64,000 nucleotides of DNA from Capnocytophaga sp. ARDL2 (GTDB lineage: Bacteria > Bacteroidota > Bacteroidia > Flavobacteriales > Flavobacteriaceae): NCBI RefSeq assembly GCF_041530365.1, contig NZ_CP168034.1:2294001-2358000 (forward strand). The letters are read 5' to 3'. Within the stretch, counting starts at the first letter, position 1, and every line of letters starts with the position of its first letter. The position numbers and the translations under genes were made by a program. The notes beneath the pieces are model-generated. The model was not told where the DNA came from. It searched no databases and worked only from the letters and a program-made list of their open reading frames with translations. Below are positions 17,313 through 26,083 of the stretch, piece by piece.

Positions 17313-17645
17313 TTTCTGTTTTAAAGCTTCTCCTAAAAACTCAATTCCTGTCCAACCAAATCACATAAAATTTCTGATATTTTGATGATCGGTTCCTGAA
17401 GGATTTTGTAAAACCTCTATTCTGTAAAAATCTCCAAACAATTGCAAAGTTTGCTCTTGAGTTAATTAATTTTTTAATACAAACGAAAATATTTTACACG
17501 AACCATTATTTTGATTTTCTTCATTAGATATCAACCCATTTTTAAATGATGTAGGTTGAAAATCATAGTGTTCGTCGGTATAATTGATTACCTCTCGAAA
17601 AGTAATCGATTGTGGTTGCTGTTTGATTTTTTCTAGAAGATTCAT
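17310..17645 (-). pseudogene. HopJ-type effector-like protein with two in-frame stops
   Basis: The minus-strand frame of 112 codons from ATG 17645 to TAA 17310 reads as a complete HopJ-family protein: YTDEHYDFQPTSFKNG, NNGSCKIFSFVL, TQEQTLQLFGDFYR, NPSGTDHQNIRNFM, FGWTGIEFLGEALKQK. It carries a TAA after SFVLKN (17466-17468) and a TGA after NIRNFM (17361-17363). The frame is otherwise kept. Despite the name, HopJ-family proteins are common in non-pathogenic bacteria and their role is unknown. Two nonsense codons argue for a real pseudogene. It sits just downstream of the crotonase gene. Confidence 0.85.
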
Positions 17646-17706
17646 TTGACTATCTTTAAATGGAAAAGAGCAAAATCTCGCCCTCATAATACTTTGTACT
17701 TCAACA

Positions 17707-18480
17707 TTAAAACACTGGCTTTCTCTTTTCCAAAAACGCTGTTGTACCTTCGATGAAATCCGCTGTTTGGAAGCAATCTCCAAAACGTTTAATTTCTACT
17801 TCAAAACCGTTTACACCTTCTTTGAAACCTGCGTTGATACACGCAATTGCTTCTTTGATAGCATTTGGTGAATTTTTCACAATTTTCTCTGCTAAACCTA
17901 TAGCAAAATCAATTAATTCAGCTTGAGAAACCACATAATTTACCAATCCCAATTGCAGTGCTGTAGCCGCATCAATCATTTGAGCCGTCATAATGAGTTC
18001 CATTGCTTTTCCTTTGCCAATCAATTGAGCCAAACGCTGTGTACCTCCATATCCAGGGATTAATCCCAAAGTTACTTCTGGCAATCCCATTTTTGCATTG
18101 TCAGATGCTACTCTAAAATGAGTCGCCATTGCCAATTCCAATCCACCTCCTAATGCAAAACCATTGACAGCAGCGATAACTGGTTTTGACATATTTTCTA
18201 TAAAATCAAACAAAGTTTCTTGACCTTTTCTTGCCAATTCAGCTCCTTGTTCTGGTTTGAATGACGCAAATTCAGAAATATCTGCTCCTGCAACAAACGA
18301 CTTTTCTCCACTTCCAGTGATGATAATTACTCTTGTTCCTTTATCGTTGTTCAATGTAGAAAATACAGTATGCAGTTCAGCAATGGTTTCTTTATTCAAT
18401 GCGTTTAACTTTGTTGGACGGTTGATTGTTACGACTGCAATTGCTTGATTTTTTTCCACTAAAATGTTGTTGTATTCCAT
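17707..18480 (-). CDS. Enoyl-CoA hydratase / crotonase family protein
   Basis: A 257-residue crotonase-fold enzyme. The oxyanion-hole segment is SFVAGADISEFA, the second motif is VNGFALGGGLELAMATHFRV, and both catalytic glutamates of enoyl-CoA hydratases are present (Glu115 in GGGLELA and Glu135 in GLPEVTLGLIPGYGGTQRL). Hydration of trans-2-enoyl-CoA, either in beta-oxidation or as 3-hydroxybutyryl-CoA dehydratase, is likely. The chain specificity is not readable. The C-terminal EGTTAFLEKRKPVF is normal. It stands alone between the HopJ pseudogene and the regulator gene. Confidence 0.93.
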   Translation of the reverse strand: MEYNNILVEKNQAIAVVTINRPTKLNALNKETIAELHTVFSTLNNDKGTRVIIITGSGEKSFVAGADISEFASFKPEQGAELARKGQETLFDFIENMSKPVIAAVNGFALGGGLELAMATHFRVASDNAKMGLPEVTLGLIPGYGGTQRLAQLIGKGKAMELIMTAQMIDAATALQLGLVNYVVSQAELIDFAIGLAEKIVKNSPNAIKEAIACINAGFKEGVNGFEVEIKRFGDCFQTADFIEGTTAFLEKRKPVF

Positions 18481-18572
18481 GATATTTTGTTCTATTTACT
18501 ATATAATTATATTTGTCAAAGTTACAGTATTTTCAGATGAATTACAAGGACTAAAAATGAATGTTTTTTTCA

Positions 18573-20360
18573 TCATATTTCGCCCATTCTCTGCAAAAAC
18601 CCCGCTAAGCTGATTTCTTTGGGCAGTGCAAATTTTTGCTTGAGCCGGTATTTGAACATGCGGACGCTCGAAGGTTCTACTTTGAGTTGCTGTGCGATTT
18701 GTTTGGCACTCATTTTTAGAAAAATGTACGCACAATATTTCAAATCCAATGCTGACAACTTCTGTACTGCGTGTTCCTGTACTTGAGCAAAAAAATGAGG
18801 GTGCAATTTCTGAATTTCGGTTTTCATTTCTTCAAAATCCGCATCCAAAATAGCTTCTTCTTTGATAATCTGACCGATGTTTTGGGTATTTCCTTCGCTG
18901 ATTTTCTGCTTGATTTCTTTGAGAACTTCGTTTTTGTATTGAATCTGAAGTGCCGTAGCCATTGCCTCCTGCTGAAGTTTTTCTTTCTGAATTTCAAGCA
19001 ATTCCTGCTCGGCTTTGAGCCTTTGTTTTTCCTCTTGCTCTAAACGAATTTGCATTTGAGCTTCGTTTTTCTCTAATTCGGCTTTCTTTTCTTTTTCTAA
19101 TGAATACCTCAATTTGAAATGATACGACACAAATAAAAACACCAATCCTAACAGGGAAATCACCGCCAATCCAATATACAAATAATTTTGCTTTTTCTTA
19201 AGCTCAATTTCCGTTGCCAAAAACGCCAATTCTCGATTTTTCTTTTCTACTTCGAACTGAACCTCAATTTTTTGAGTATTGTAATGTTGATTCTCGTCAA
19301 AAAGAAGATTTTGATACTGATTGAGCAACTCCAAATGTTGACTTAATTCTTTGAAATTCCCTTGCTCTTTGGCAATATACGCCAGAGATTGATGCACCTG
19401 AATTTTTGTCAACCAATTATTGGCTGGACTGTTATCCAAAACTTGCTGAGCTTTTTGTAGATAACTTTTTGCTGATTCCCATTGTTTTTCTCTGAGAGCA
19501 AAAGCACTTTTGATACCATTGATACTCGCCAAAACATAAGCATCAATAGGCATTTTTTCTATAATGTCAAGATATTCAAAAGCTTTGGTTTTGGATTCGG
19601 AAGCACTCAAATTGGAATACGACAAATAGTGATTGGCGATGTTGTTACAAGTTACCGAAAGCGTGGTTGCTGCAATGTCTTTTGGATGTTTTCGAAACAA
19701 TTCAAACGAACGATTGAGATACACTTTTGCACTATCCGTCAACGCCTGATTTTTGGATTGGTCAAATTCCACCAAAAAAGTACTGGATACTCCATTATAC
19801 ACATTTGCCATAAGGTTGTAATCTCCAGATTTTAGAGCAATTTTAAGAGCTTCGTCTATGTAAAAACGCATTTTATCCACTTCGTCCCAATCGCTGTACA
19901 AAGCATACAATTTATAATTAAGTAAAGTTTGGGTGAAAAAATCAACGGTTTCTGTACTTAATTTCAATCCGTTCTTACCACATTCTACTACTGTATTTTT
20001 TTCGCCAATGACTGAAAATATATAAACTTGAGCGAGATGAGCCGCCGCTTTCGCTGTAGGATTTTCGGTTTTCTCTGCCAATTCCAATGCATAATCGGAT
20101 TCTTTTTTAGCTAAAATCAAACTATCGCGAAGGGTGTAAAACCTACTTTTATAGGCATGTAGATACGCTAAATCTGAAGTCTTGCCTTTTTTCTCCCGAA
20201 TTTTCTTATCAAATAGTTGTTCAATTTTCTCAAAAGATTCATTGTTCTTTTGAAATTTTTCACTTTCCTGTACAAAACGATAAAGCGAAGTATCAAATGC
20301 TTGCCCGAAAAGTAAAAAAGGACAAAAGATAACAAACAATATAGTAAGCCGATTTTTCAT
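18573..20360 (-). CDS. TPR-containing membrane-bound HTH transcriptional regulator
   Basis: A 595-residue protein of a type common in Bacteroidota. It has a signal peptide (MKNRLTILFVIFCPFLLFG), a long periplasmic part of TPR-like helical repeats (about 20-370), one membrane helix (about 384-405, YIGLAVISLLGLVFLFVSYH), a coiled coil (about 410-480) and a C-terminal LuxR-like helix-turn-helix (LDLKYCAYIFLKMSAKQIAQ, then VEPSSVRMFKYRLKQKF). It probably senses something outside the inner membrane and acts on DNA inside. The start is 2 bases after the MscS-like gene ends, so they are co-transcribed. The target genes are unknown. Confidence 0.85.
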   Translation of the reverse strand: MKNRLTILFVIFCPFLLFGQAFDTSLYRFVQESEKFQKNNESFEKIEQLFDKKIREKKGKTSDLAYLHAYKSRFYTLRDSLILAKKESDYALELAEKTENPTAKAAAHLAQVYIFSVIGEKNTVVECGKNGLKLSTETVDFFTQTLLNYKLYALYSDWDEVDKMRFYIDEALKIALKSGDYNLMANVYNGVSSTFLVEFDQSKNQALTDSAKVYLNRSFELFRKHPKDIAATTLSVTCNNIANHYLSYSNLSASESKTKAFEYLDIIEKMPIDAYVLASINGIKSAFALREKQWESAKSYLQKAQQVLDNSPANNWLTKIQVHQSLAYIAKEQGNFKELSQHLELLNQYQNLLFDENQHYNTQKIEVQFEVEKKNRELAFLATEIELKKKQNYLYIGLAVISLLGLVFLFVSYHFKLRYSLEKEKKAELEKNEAQMQIRLEQEEKQRLKAEQELLEIQKEKLQQEAMATALQIQYKNEVLKEIKQKISEGNTQNIGQIIKEEAILDADFEEMKTEIQKLHPHFFAQVQEHAVQKLSALDLKYCAYIFLKMSAKQIAQQLKVEPSSVRMFKYRLKQKFALPKEISLAGFLQRMGEI

Positions 20361-20362
20361 AT

Positions 20363-21265
20363 TTACGAATTCATTTTTCTTTCAAAATCATCCATTTTTG
20401 GAAAGCCCGAACGAATATGAATATCTCTTTGAGGAAAAGGTACTTCGATATTATGTTTTTCAAATTCTTTAAAAATCAAATAGTACAAATGACTTTTTAA
20501 TACTACAGGTTTGTGAATATAGGTAGATGTCCAAAGTACCAATTCAAAATTTAATGAATTGTCTCCATACTCCACAAACCAAAAATCAGGAGCTGGATCG
20601 TCTAAAACATCGGGATGATTTTTCGCAATATTCAACACGATTTCCTTTACCTTTTCCGGGTCTTCTTTATAAGAAACTGAAACGGGATAATGTACACGCA
20701 CACTCCTATCATTATGCGACCAATTGATGACATTATCGTTAATAAATTTAGAATTGGGTACGATAATAGAAATATTGTCGTTGGTCACGATGGTAGTAGA
20801 ACGCATAGAAATTGAAGTAACATCTCCATAAATGGTACCCACTTGTATCCTATCGCCTATTTTGATGGGTCTTTCAAAAAGGATGATAATACCCGAAATA
20901 AAATTACTCGTAATATTCTGCAAACCAAAACCTAAACCTACACCTAAGGCACCAAGCATCCAAGAAAAAGCACCTAACTCAAACCCTGCTGTTTTGAAAA
21001 TAAACAAAAAACCAAAGAATAAAATCAAATATCTGATGATGGCCACGATGGCAGAACGAGTACCTTTTTCTGCAATTGCACGAGCCAATAGTTTAGTCTC
21101 CAACAACCGAGTGATTCTTTTAGATAAAAATATTAAAATAGCTGTTGCAACTACTATATAAACTAATGTAATGAGTGTAAACTTGCTCCCTTGTACATCA
21201 AATAGCACAAAATTCATTATTTCATGCAGCCTATCCATAAAATTTTGATGATTTTCTGTTTTCAT
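20363..21265 (-). CDS. MscS-type mechanosensitive ion channel
   Basis: A 300-residue small-conductance mechanosensitive channel. It has three predicted membrane helices (about 26-48, 68-90, 94-120). The third is the Gly/Ala-rich pore helix, GALGVGLGFGLQNITSNFIS. The cytoplasmic beta domain follows (IILFERPIKIGDRIQVG, GDVTSISMRSTTIVTNDN) and the C-terminal alpha-beta part ends in PFPQRDIHIR. It relieves osmotic downshock by releasing solutes. A TATATTTG element lies 26-33 bases upstream of the ATG, and the regulator gene follows 2 bases after its stop. Confidence 0.94.
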   Translation of the reverse strand: MKTENHQNFMDRLHEIMNFVLFDVQGSKFTLITLVYIVVATAILIFLSKRITRLLETKLLARAIAEKGTRSAIVAIIRYLILFFGFLFIFKTAGFELGAFSWMLGALGVGLGFGLQNITSNFISGIIILFERPIKIGDRIQVGTIYGDVTSISMRSTTIVTNDNISIIVPNSKFINDNVINWSHNDRSVRVHYPVSVSYKEDPEKVKEIVLNIAKNHPDVLDDPAPDFWFVEYGDNSLNFELVLWTSTYIHKPVVLKSHLYYLIFKEFEKHNIEVPFPQRDIHIRSGFPKMDDFERKMNS

Positions 21266-21290
21266 AAAAATACTTTTTTTATTGATAATT

Positions 21291-21298
21291 CAAATATA
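21291..21298 (-). promoter_or_regulatory. -7 promoter element TATATTTG of the mscS-regulator pair
   Basis: An exact TAnnTTTG on the minus strand, 26 bases from the channel-gene ATG. Confidence 0.6.
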
Positions 21299-21534
21299 AA
21301 CAATTTTATTTCTAAAGTTGGAAATCTATCTCCATTTTTCGAAAACTCAAAGTTCACAATTACACATAATCGTCTATTATTCTACATTTTACAAAAACAT
21401 GTAGATAAAATGTATATACACATTTTTGACTATGTAGATAGTTTGTAAACTCTGTTTTTTTGGATAAAAATCGAACAGTATGGAAATTTGTTCATGAAAA
21501 AAAACAGAAATTTTAACACTAAAAAAATTAAATC

Positions 21535-21861
21535 ATGACAAGTAAAACAGTTTCTATTTTATCATATTGCACATTTATTGGATGGTTGATTGCTTACTTT
21601 GGAGGTAAAAGTCAGCATGATACAAACAGTAAGTATCACCTTAAGCAAGGATTTGGTTTGTTTGTGATTTCTTTATGCTACGGAATTGCAACCAACATAA
21701 TTTCATCAATCAGTTTGAGGATTGGTGGCTTCATGAGTCTAGTAAGTTTTATATTCTTAGCCATAATGATTTTGGGGATCATCAATGCCACAAATGATAC
21801 AAAAAAACCATTGCCAATTATTGGAAAATGGATTGAGGGAAAATTTAATTTTATCAATTAA
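21535..21861 (+). CDS. DUF4870-like small membrane protein
   Basis: A 108-residue protein with three or four hydrophobic helices (about 7-24, 41-58, 64-88). It has the family-typical layout SILSYCTFIGWLIAYFGGK, then KYHLKQGFGLFVISLCY and ILGIINATNDTKKPLPIIG. DUF4870 proteins (sometimes annotated as Tic20-like import components) have no firm function in bacteria. It stands alone, with a wobble-paired hairpin downstream at 21943-21987. Confidence 0.8.
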   Translation: MTSKTVSILSYCTFIGWLIAYFGGKSQHDTNSKYHLKQGFGLFVISLCYGIATNIISSISLRIGGFMSLVSFIFLAIMILGIINATNDTKKPLPIIGKWIEGKFNFIN

Positions 21862-21942
21862 ACTGTAATTTTCATCTTAATTCTGAAACTTTTAAGATTA
21901 ATAACAAAATTATTTAATTGAAAAAGAAAAATTACTCTAAAT

Positions 21943-21987
21943 GAACTTTGTCAAGTTGATTAACTGTATTTCGACTTGGCAAAGTTT
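21943..21987 (+). repeat. Hairpin of the AACTTTG/CAAAGTT palindrome type
   Basis: GAACTTTGTCAAGTT and GACTTGGCAAAGTTT pair over 15 positions (three G-U pairs) around a 15-base loop. The words resemble the AACTT-AAGTT palindromes found at 40252, 40285, 45192, 45254 and 45285. It lies 82 bases after the DUF4870 stop and could end that transcript. Confidence 0.5.
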
Positions 21988-22015
21988 TACAATCAACTAA
22001 AAAAATATAAATTTC

Positions 22016-22492
22016 ATGAAATATTGGACAAAAGAAGGGCATATTTACACCTTGAAAAAAAACAATGCTCAAATAGTAAAACTTGTCATCATTGGTGTAA
22101 TCGTGGCAGGATTAGCAATTTATATGAAAGACAATAAACCCACATTTCGGATAGCGAGTGTTTTTTCTGTACTATGCTTACTTGGATCGATTGCTAAAAA
22201 CAAAGAAACGACTATCATTGATACTAAAAAGAAACAGCTAACTATCGTACGAACGATTTTTAGTAGAAAATTTCACTACGACTTCAATCAATTTACAGGT
22301 TTTGAAGTGGAAAAGGTAACTTATGCTTTTCTTCGTGTAAGTACTGCTGTTTATGGTTATTTTTTAAATGAAAATGGTAATGAAAAAAAGGCTCAAATAC
22401 GAGTGAGTGCCTTGAATTACGCCAACAAATGGACGCAAGAACTCATTGAGGAAATGGAAATTATGATGAAAGAAATGAAACCCAACGAATAG
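22016..22492 (+). CDS. Membrane protein with PH-like cytoplasmic part (first of a pair)
   Basis: A 158-residue protein with two hydrophobic helices (about 23-39 and 46-60). A soluble beta-rich part follows (ETTIIDTKKKQLTIVRTIF, FNQFTGFEVEKVTYAF, RVSTAVYGYFLNENG) that reads like the bacterial PH or YcxB-like fold; this is inference. It is directly followed, 3 bases after the stop, by a gene of similar length and layout at 22496. I recognise no characterised homologue. Confidence 0.7.
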   Translation: MKYWTKEGHIYTLKKNNAQIVKLVIIGVIVAGLAIYMKDNKPTFRIASVFSVLCLLGSIAKNKETTIIDTKKKQLTIVRTIFSRKFHYDFNQFTGFEVEKVTYAFLRVSTAVYGYFLNENGNEKKAQIRVSALNYANKWTQELIEEMEIMMKEMKPNE

Positions 22493-22495
22493 CAA

Positions 22496-22963
22496 ATGGC
22501 AATTGTAAAAAACACTCCAAAAGAACTTATCCTAAGACCTTACATCAAAGGTTTGAAATCTTATCTACAATTTCTTGTATTAGGCATCATTGCGTTGGGA
22601 ATTTTTTATTTGATTTCAGACAATAGAGAATGGCATTTAATAGCTGCGTCATTAGTGGGATTTTGGGCGTTGAATTCACTGTACTTTGTGGTAGTTTATT
22701 ACCCTATGGAAATCATTTTTGACAAAACCGACAAAATCATCTATCGCAAACATAGTTTTCTTTTCAAAATGAAACTATTGCCTTTTTCCAATGCTACATT
22801 GCTCCTCACTCAAGATAATTTTAGAAGTCAATATTACAGTATCGTACATAAAGAAAATAGATTCAAACCTTTGCAAAAAATCAGCTATTATCTTTCTGAA
22901 AAAGAAAAGATAACATTTGACAAAGAGATTTTAGGGGAAGTAGGAAAAGTGCTTGAATTATAA
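22496..22963 (+). CDS. Membrane protein with PH-like cytoplasmic part (second of a pair)
   Basis: A 155-residue protein with the same plan as the gene before it: two membrane helices (about 24-41 and 48-65), then strands (EIIFDKTDKIIYRKHSFLF, KLLPFSNATLLLTQDNF). The sequence similarity to its neighbour is too low to call a paralogue by eye. The ATG follows the previous stop by 3 bases, so the two are translationally linked. The function is unknown. A palindromic repeat ends the unit downstream. Confidence 0.7.
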   Translation: MAIVKNTPKELILRPYIKGLKSYLQFLVLGIIALGIFYLISDNREWHLIAASLVGFWALNSLYFVVVYYPMEIIFDKTDKIIYRKHSFLFKMKLLPFSNATLLLTQDNFRSQYYSIVHKENRFKPLQKISYYLSEKEKITFDKEILGEVGKVLEL

Positions 22964-22997
22964 AAAGTAGTTAGATAACTCAATAATAAAATTAATT

Positions 22998-23068
22998 ATC
23001 ATTTCGACAAAAGGAGAAATCTCTAATATTCAACTATATTAAAGATTCTTCCTTCGTCAGAATGACAG
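22998..23068. repeat. Flavobacterial palindromic repeat (CATTTCGAC...GTCAGAATGAC)
   Basis: ATTTCGACAAAAGGAGAAATCT and its imperfect complement ending CCTTCGTCAGAATGACAG form a long hairpin. Elements with this wording are widespread between genes of Flavobacteriaceae. It lies between convergent genes ending at 22963 and 23089 and can act as a two-way terminator. Confidence 0.65.
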
Positions 23069-23088
23069 AAACCTTCTTTTTCTACAAT

Positions 23089-23706
23089 CTAAAATTTATA
23101 ACCAACACCTACGATAAAAAGCGAAGCTCTATTGTCGTATCTTACATTTTCCGTTGGTAACTGATTATTGATAAAATCTCTTTCGTCATTGGAGAACTTT
23201 CCTTCATAACGAGCATTTACAATTAATTTTCCGAGTAAAACATGAGCACCCAATTGGTATCCAACTGTAAAATTGGAAGTAGCATTTTCTTTAAAATCGC
23301 CAAATTGATTGTCTTTACTCAAATTGTAACTCGCCACAGGACCCACAAAAATTCCAAAATTCTCTCCAAATAAATTAGCTCCTAACAAAACAGGCATATC
23401 TACTCGATTGCTAATTGCCTTGAGTGTTGTACCAATCGGTGTCGTAAATTTATTTTCTAAGGAAGTGTAATAGATTTCGGGCATTAAATATAGGTTAGAC
23501 AAAAGATTAGTTTTTACCGACAAACCTACATTATAGCCAATTTTTCCTTCTTCTTTAGTGTCATAAGCATTGATTGCAGATTCTGAAATACTTTTCCAAC
23601 TAGCAGTTTCTGTTGGATATAACATATTTGCTTTTACAGACACAGAAACTTGAGCCGATGCAATGGCAGATGTCACTAAGATAATCGAACAAATTACTTT
23701 CTTCAT
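23089..23706 (-). CDS. Outer-membrane beta-barrel protein
   Basis: A 205-residue protein with a signal peptide (MKKVICSIILVTSAIASAQ) and alternating barrel strands (GYNVGLSVKTNLLSNLYLMP, NFTVGYQLGAHVLLGKLIVN). It ends in the C-terminal strand ASLFIVGVGYKF, whose final Phe fits barrel insertion. The plan matches the PorT/OMP_b-brl families of Bacteroidota. It is not close to the 192-residue barrels at 1985-3728. It is monocistronic by position. Confidence 0.82.
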   Translation of the reverse strand: MKKVICSIILVTSAIASAQVSVSVKANMLYPTETASWKSISESAINAYDTKEEGKIGYNVGLSVKTNLLSNLYLMPEIYYTSLENKFTTPIGTTLKAISNRVDMPVLLGANLFGENFGIFVGPVASYNLSKDNQFGDFKENATSNFTVGYQLGAHVLLGKLIVNARYEGKFSNDERDFINNQLPTENVRYDNRASLFIVGVGYKF

Positions 23707-23744
23707 ACTTTACATATTTATTATATATACTTGCTAATATATAA

Positions 23745-23773
23745 AAAAGTCAATCTTCATTAAAAAGATTGAT
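23745..23773 (-). terminator. Terminator of the lepB-wbqC unit
   Basis: On the minus strand TCAATCTT and AAGATTGA form an 8-bp stem, followed by a T6 run, about 10 bases after the WbqC stop. Confidence 0.65.
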
Positions 23774-23782
23774 TCATTTTTT

Positions 23783-24412
23783 CTACAACACCAACGCTTG
23801 CTTTTTCAAATAATCAACTCCGTAGCGACCTTCGTTGAAAAGCAAATCCAAGATGCTTAAATTATTGATAAAACCGTGTTTTTTGTCAAACACTTGAGGA
23901 TAAGATTTAAATTTATTTTTGTCTTTTTTCCCATTGATTAATCCTCTCGCATCGAATATTCCTTCTTCAACCTCCTTGAAATATTCGGTTGTTTTGCTGT
24001 AAGGCAATTCAATTCCCAAACATTCAATAAGAATTTCGTGAATTTGTAGATTCAAATCCAGGAGAAAATCGTGTTTTTTCTCAAAAACGGGTCGAATATC
24101 ATCTTCAAAAAACTCAAAATATGGCGAAGTACGATAAGCCGCTTCCAAAGACTTGAAATGTTGTTTTTGCCAGTCAAACGCATATTCGATTTTTACATCA
24201 CGGTATTTTTGATGTGCTTCTTTGCTGTGCTTTATCGGAATATTCAACAACTGTAAGCCATTTGCACTGTAAATATACATACGGTTACGGTTGGTTTGCT
24301 TCTGAAAATTGTCATCTACTTCGTAAATCAATTCCGGTGTTTGTACCATCGCCACAAAATGACTAATCGACGGAAAATACGAAGGGTGAATAAGCAGTTT
24401 GTTTTGTTCCAT
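23783..24412 (-). CDS. WbqC family protein
   Basis: A 209-residue protein of the WbqC family. It has the family opening (LLIHPSYFPSISHFVAMVQ), the ANGLQLLNIPIKH segment and KYRDVKIEYAFDWQKQHFKS with the conserved W-x-x-x-H. WbqC-like proteins are linked to polysaccharide biosynthesis loci in some bacteria, but no activity is established. Its ATG overlaps the lepB stop (24412), so it is translationally coupled to lepB. Confidence 0.9.
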   Translation of the reverse strand: MEQNKLLIHPSYFPSISHFVAMVQTPELIYEVDDNFQKQTNRNRMYIYSANGLQLLNIPIKHSKEAHQKYRDVKIEYAFDWQKQHFKSLEAAYRTSPYFEFFEDDIRPVFEKKHDFLLDLNLQIHEILIECLGIELPYSKTTEYFKEVEEGIFDARGLINGKKDKNKFKSYPQVFDKKHGFINNLSILDLLFNEGRYGVDYLKKQALVL

Positions 24413-25986
24413 TAGTTGTAATATTCTTTTTTACCTTTTCTCCATTTTACAACCGAATATCCTGCCCAAGCAACCAATGCAATCAACACGATAAATCCGT
24501 AACTTCTCGGTTGTCCACTACCGTGAACCGTGGTAAAGATACGCTCCCAACGAATTTTGTCGAACAATTTTTCTTTTTGTCCGTCCCAACTCATCCAAAT
24601 TAAAACAGGCGTACCTACTATATGGTCTTCCGGAACAAATCCCCAATATCTACTATCTTCTGAAGCATGTCGGTTGTCTCCCATCATGTAGTAATAATCC
24701 TGTTGGATTTCGTATTGCGTAGTCAGATGACCGTTGATAAAAATTTTTCCGTCTTCAACTTTTAAATCATTTCCTTCGTAAATTTCAATAATTCTCTTGT
24801 ACAAAGGCAATGTTTCGGTAGTAAGGGTTACCACTTCACCTTTTGCAGGGATGTGAATAGGACCTAAATTGTCTGCACTCCAATTTTGATTGTGTGGGAA
24901 AATGGCTTTTTTGTAATCTCTTGTATATTCAATTCCTACATTATTAGCCTTTTCAATATTTTTCACACCAGGCATCTTAGAAATCAACGCTGCATTTTCA
25001 TCTGTTAATGATTGGAAAATCAAACGGTTTTCTGAAACTTGACCTACCGAATTTTGATCAATATCCATTTCAAAAAACAATTTTTGACCGTCTAAACGAG
25101 TACCTGGCTCAATGTCCACATAATATGCATATTGAATTTTTGCACGATCGCCCAAACCTAAAACCTTTCCATTTACATACACCACTCCGTTTTTAATAGA
25201 AAAATCATCACCTGGTTTTCCTACCAATCGTTTTACATAATTGGAGCGTTTGTCCAATGGTTTGTTTACATGGCGTTTCGATTTATCAAAAAATTGATAA
25301 ACCGTATCCGTAGGCCAATTAAATACCACAATATCATTGTATTCAGGTTTTTGAAAACCTGGAAATCTAAATTTTGGCAATTGAGGTTTAGACAAATACG
25401 ATTTTGTTTTAATCACAGGAATCGTATCATGTACCATTGGAAAAGCAATAGGTGTTTGTGGAGTTTTTGCACCGTAGTTCAACTTACTTACAAACAAGAA
25501 ATCTCCCACCAACAAAGTTTTTTCCAAGGAAGAAGTTGGAATTGTAAACGGCTGTATCGCATACGAATGAATAATCGTTGCTATGATCACACCAAACACA
25601 ACCGAGCTTATCGTTTCTCCTGCTTCGTTCGGAGCTTTGGTACTGCGGTCTGGTCTGTGTTTTACATCTTGTGTATAATTGACATACGCTACATACAATC
25701 CCAAAGTAAAGATTCCCAACAATGTATCGGCAGTTGAAGTTTTTCCAAAACTACGAAGAGTTTCTACCCAAACGACAGGAAACATTATCAAATTTACCAC
25801 AGGTATAAACAACAAAATCACCCACCATTTTGGTCGGTTGATGATGTCCATCAATTGTATTCCGTTGTAAACAGGAATAAAAGCATCGATTGCTTTTTTA
25901 TTTGCCTTTACATACAAGTTCCAAGTTCCCAATCCGTGAATAAGATTGATCAATAGTATGAAAAGTAATAACTGAAACCAAGTCAT
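24412..25986 (-). CDS. lepB: Signal peptidase I, long Bacteroidota form
   Basis: Cleaves signal peptides from exported proteins at the inner membrane. At 524 residues it is much longer than E. coli LepB but typical for Bacteroidota. An extra N-terminal multi-helix module (about 1-110) precedes the anchor helix. The catalytic serine is in FTIPTSSLEKTLLVGD (family P-T-x-S-M/L) and the lysine in NYVKRLVGKPGDD. A large insertion separates these from box E, GDNRHASEDSRYWGFVPEDH. A final hydrophobic helix and basic tail end the protein. It is followed by wbqC with overlapping stop and start. Confidence 0.95.
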   Translation of the reverse strand: MTWFQLLLFILLINLIHGLGTWNLYVKANKKAIDAFIPVYNGIQLMDIINRPKWWVILLFIPVVNLIMFPVVWVETLRSFGKTSTADTLLGIFTLGLYVAYVNYTQDVKHRPDRSTKAPNEAGETISSVVFGVIIATIIHSYAIQPFTIPTSSLEKTLLVGDFLFVSKLNYGAKTPQTPIAFPMVHDTIPVIKTKSYLSKPQLPKFRFPGFQKPEYNDIVVFNWPTDTVYQFFDKSKRHVNKPLDKRSNYVKRLVGKPGDDFSIKNGVVYVNGKVLGLGDRAKIQYAYYVDIEPGTRLDGQKLFFEMDIDQNSVGQVSENRLIFQSLTDENAALISKMPGVKNIEKANNVGIEYTRDYKKAIFPHNQNWSADNLGPIHIPAKGEVVTLTTETLPLYKRIIEIYEGNDLKVEDGKIFINGHLTTQYEIQQDYYYMMGDNRHASEDSRYWGFVPEDHIVGTPVLIWMSWDGQKEKLFDKIRWERIFTTVHGSGQPRSYGFIVLIALVAWAGYSVVKWRKGKKEYYN

Positions 25987-26083
25987 AAAAATATTTATTT
26001 AAAAATTAAAATAATTTGAAAATGAGTTAATTTGGAAATTTGAAAATGTGATGATTTGAAGATTAATTATCTCACACCATTCA

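Noticed and set aside
17466..17783. 105-codon ORF MEIASKQRIS...
   Set aside because: The first 46 codons are a shadow of the crotonase gene; only the part from 17645 on is HopJ-like.
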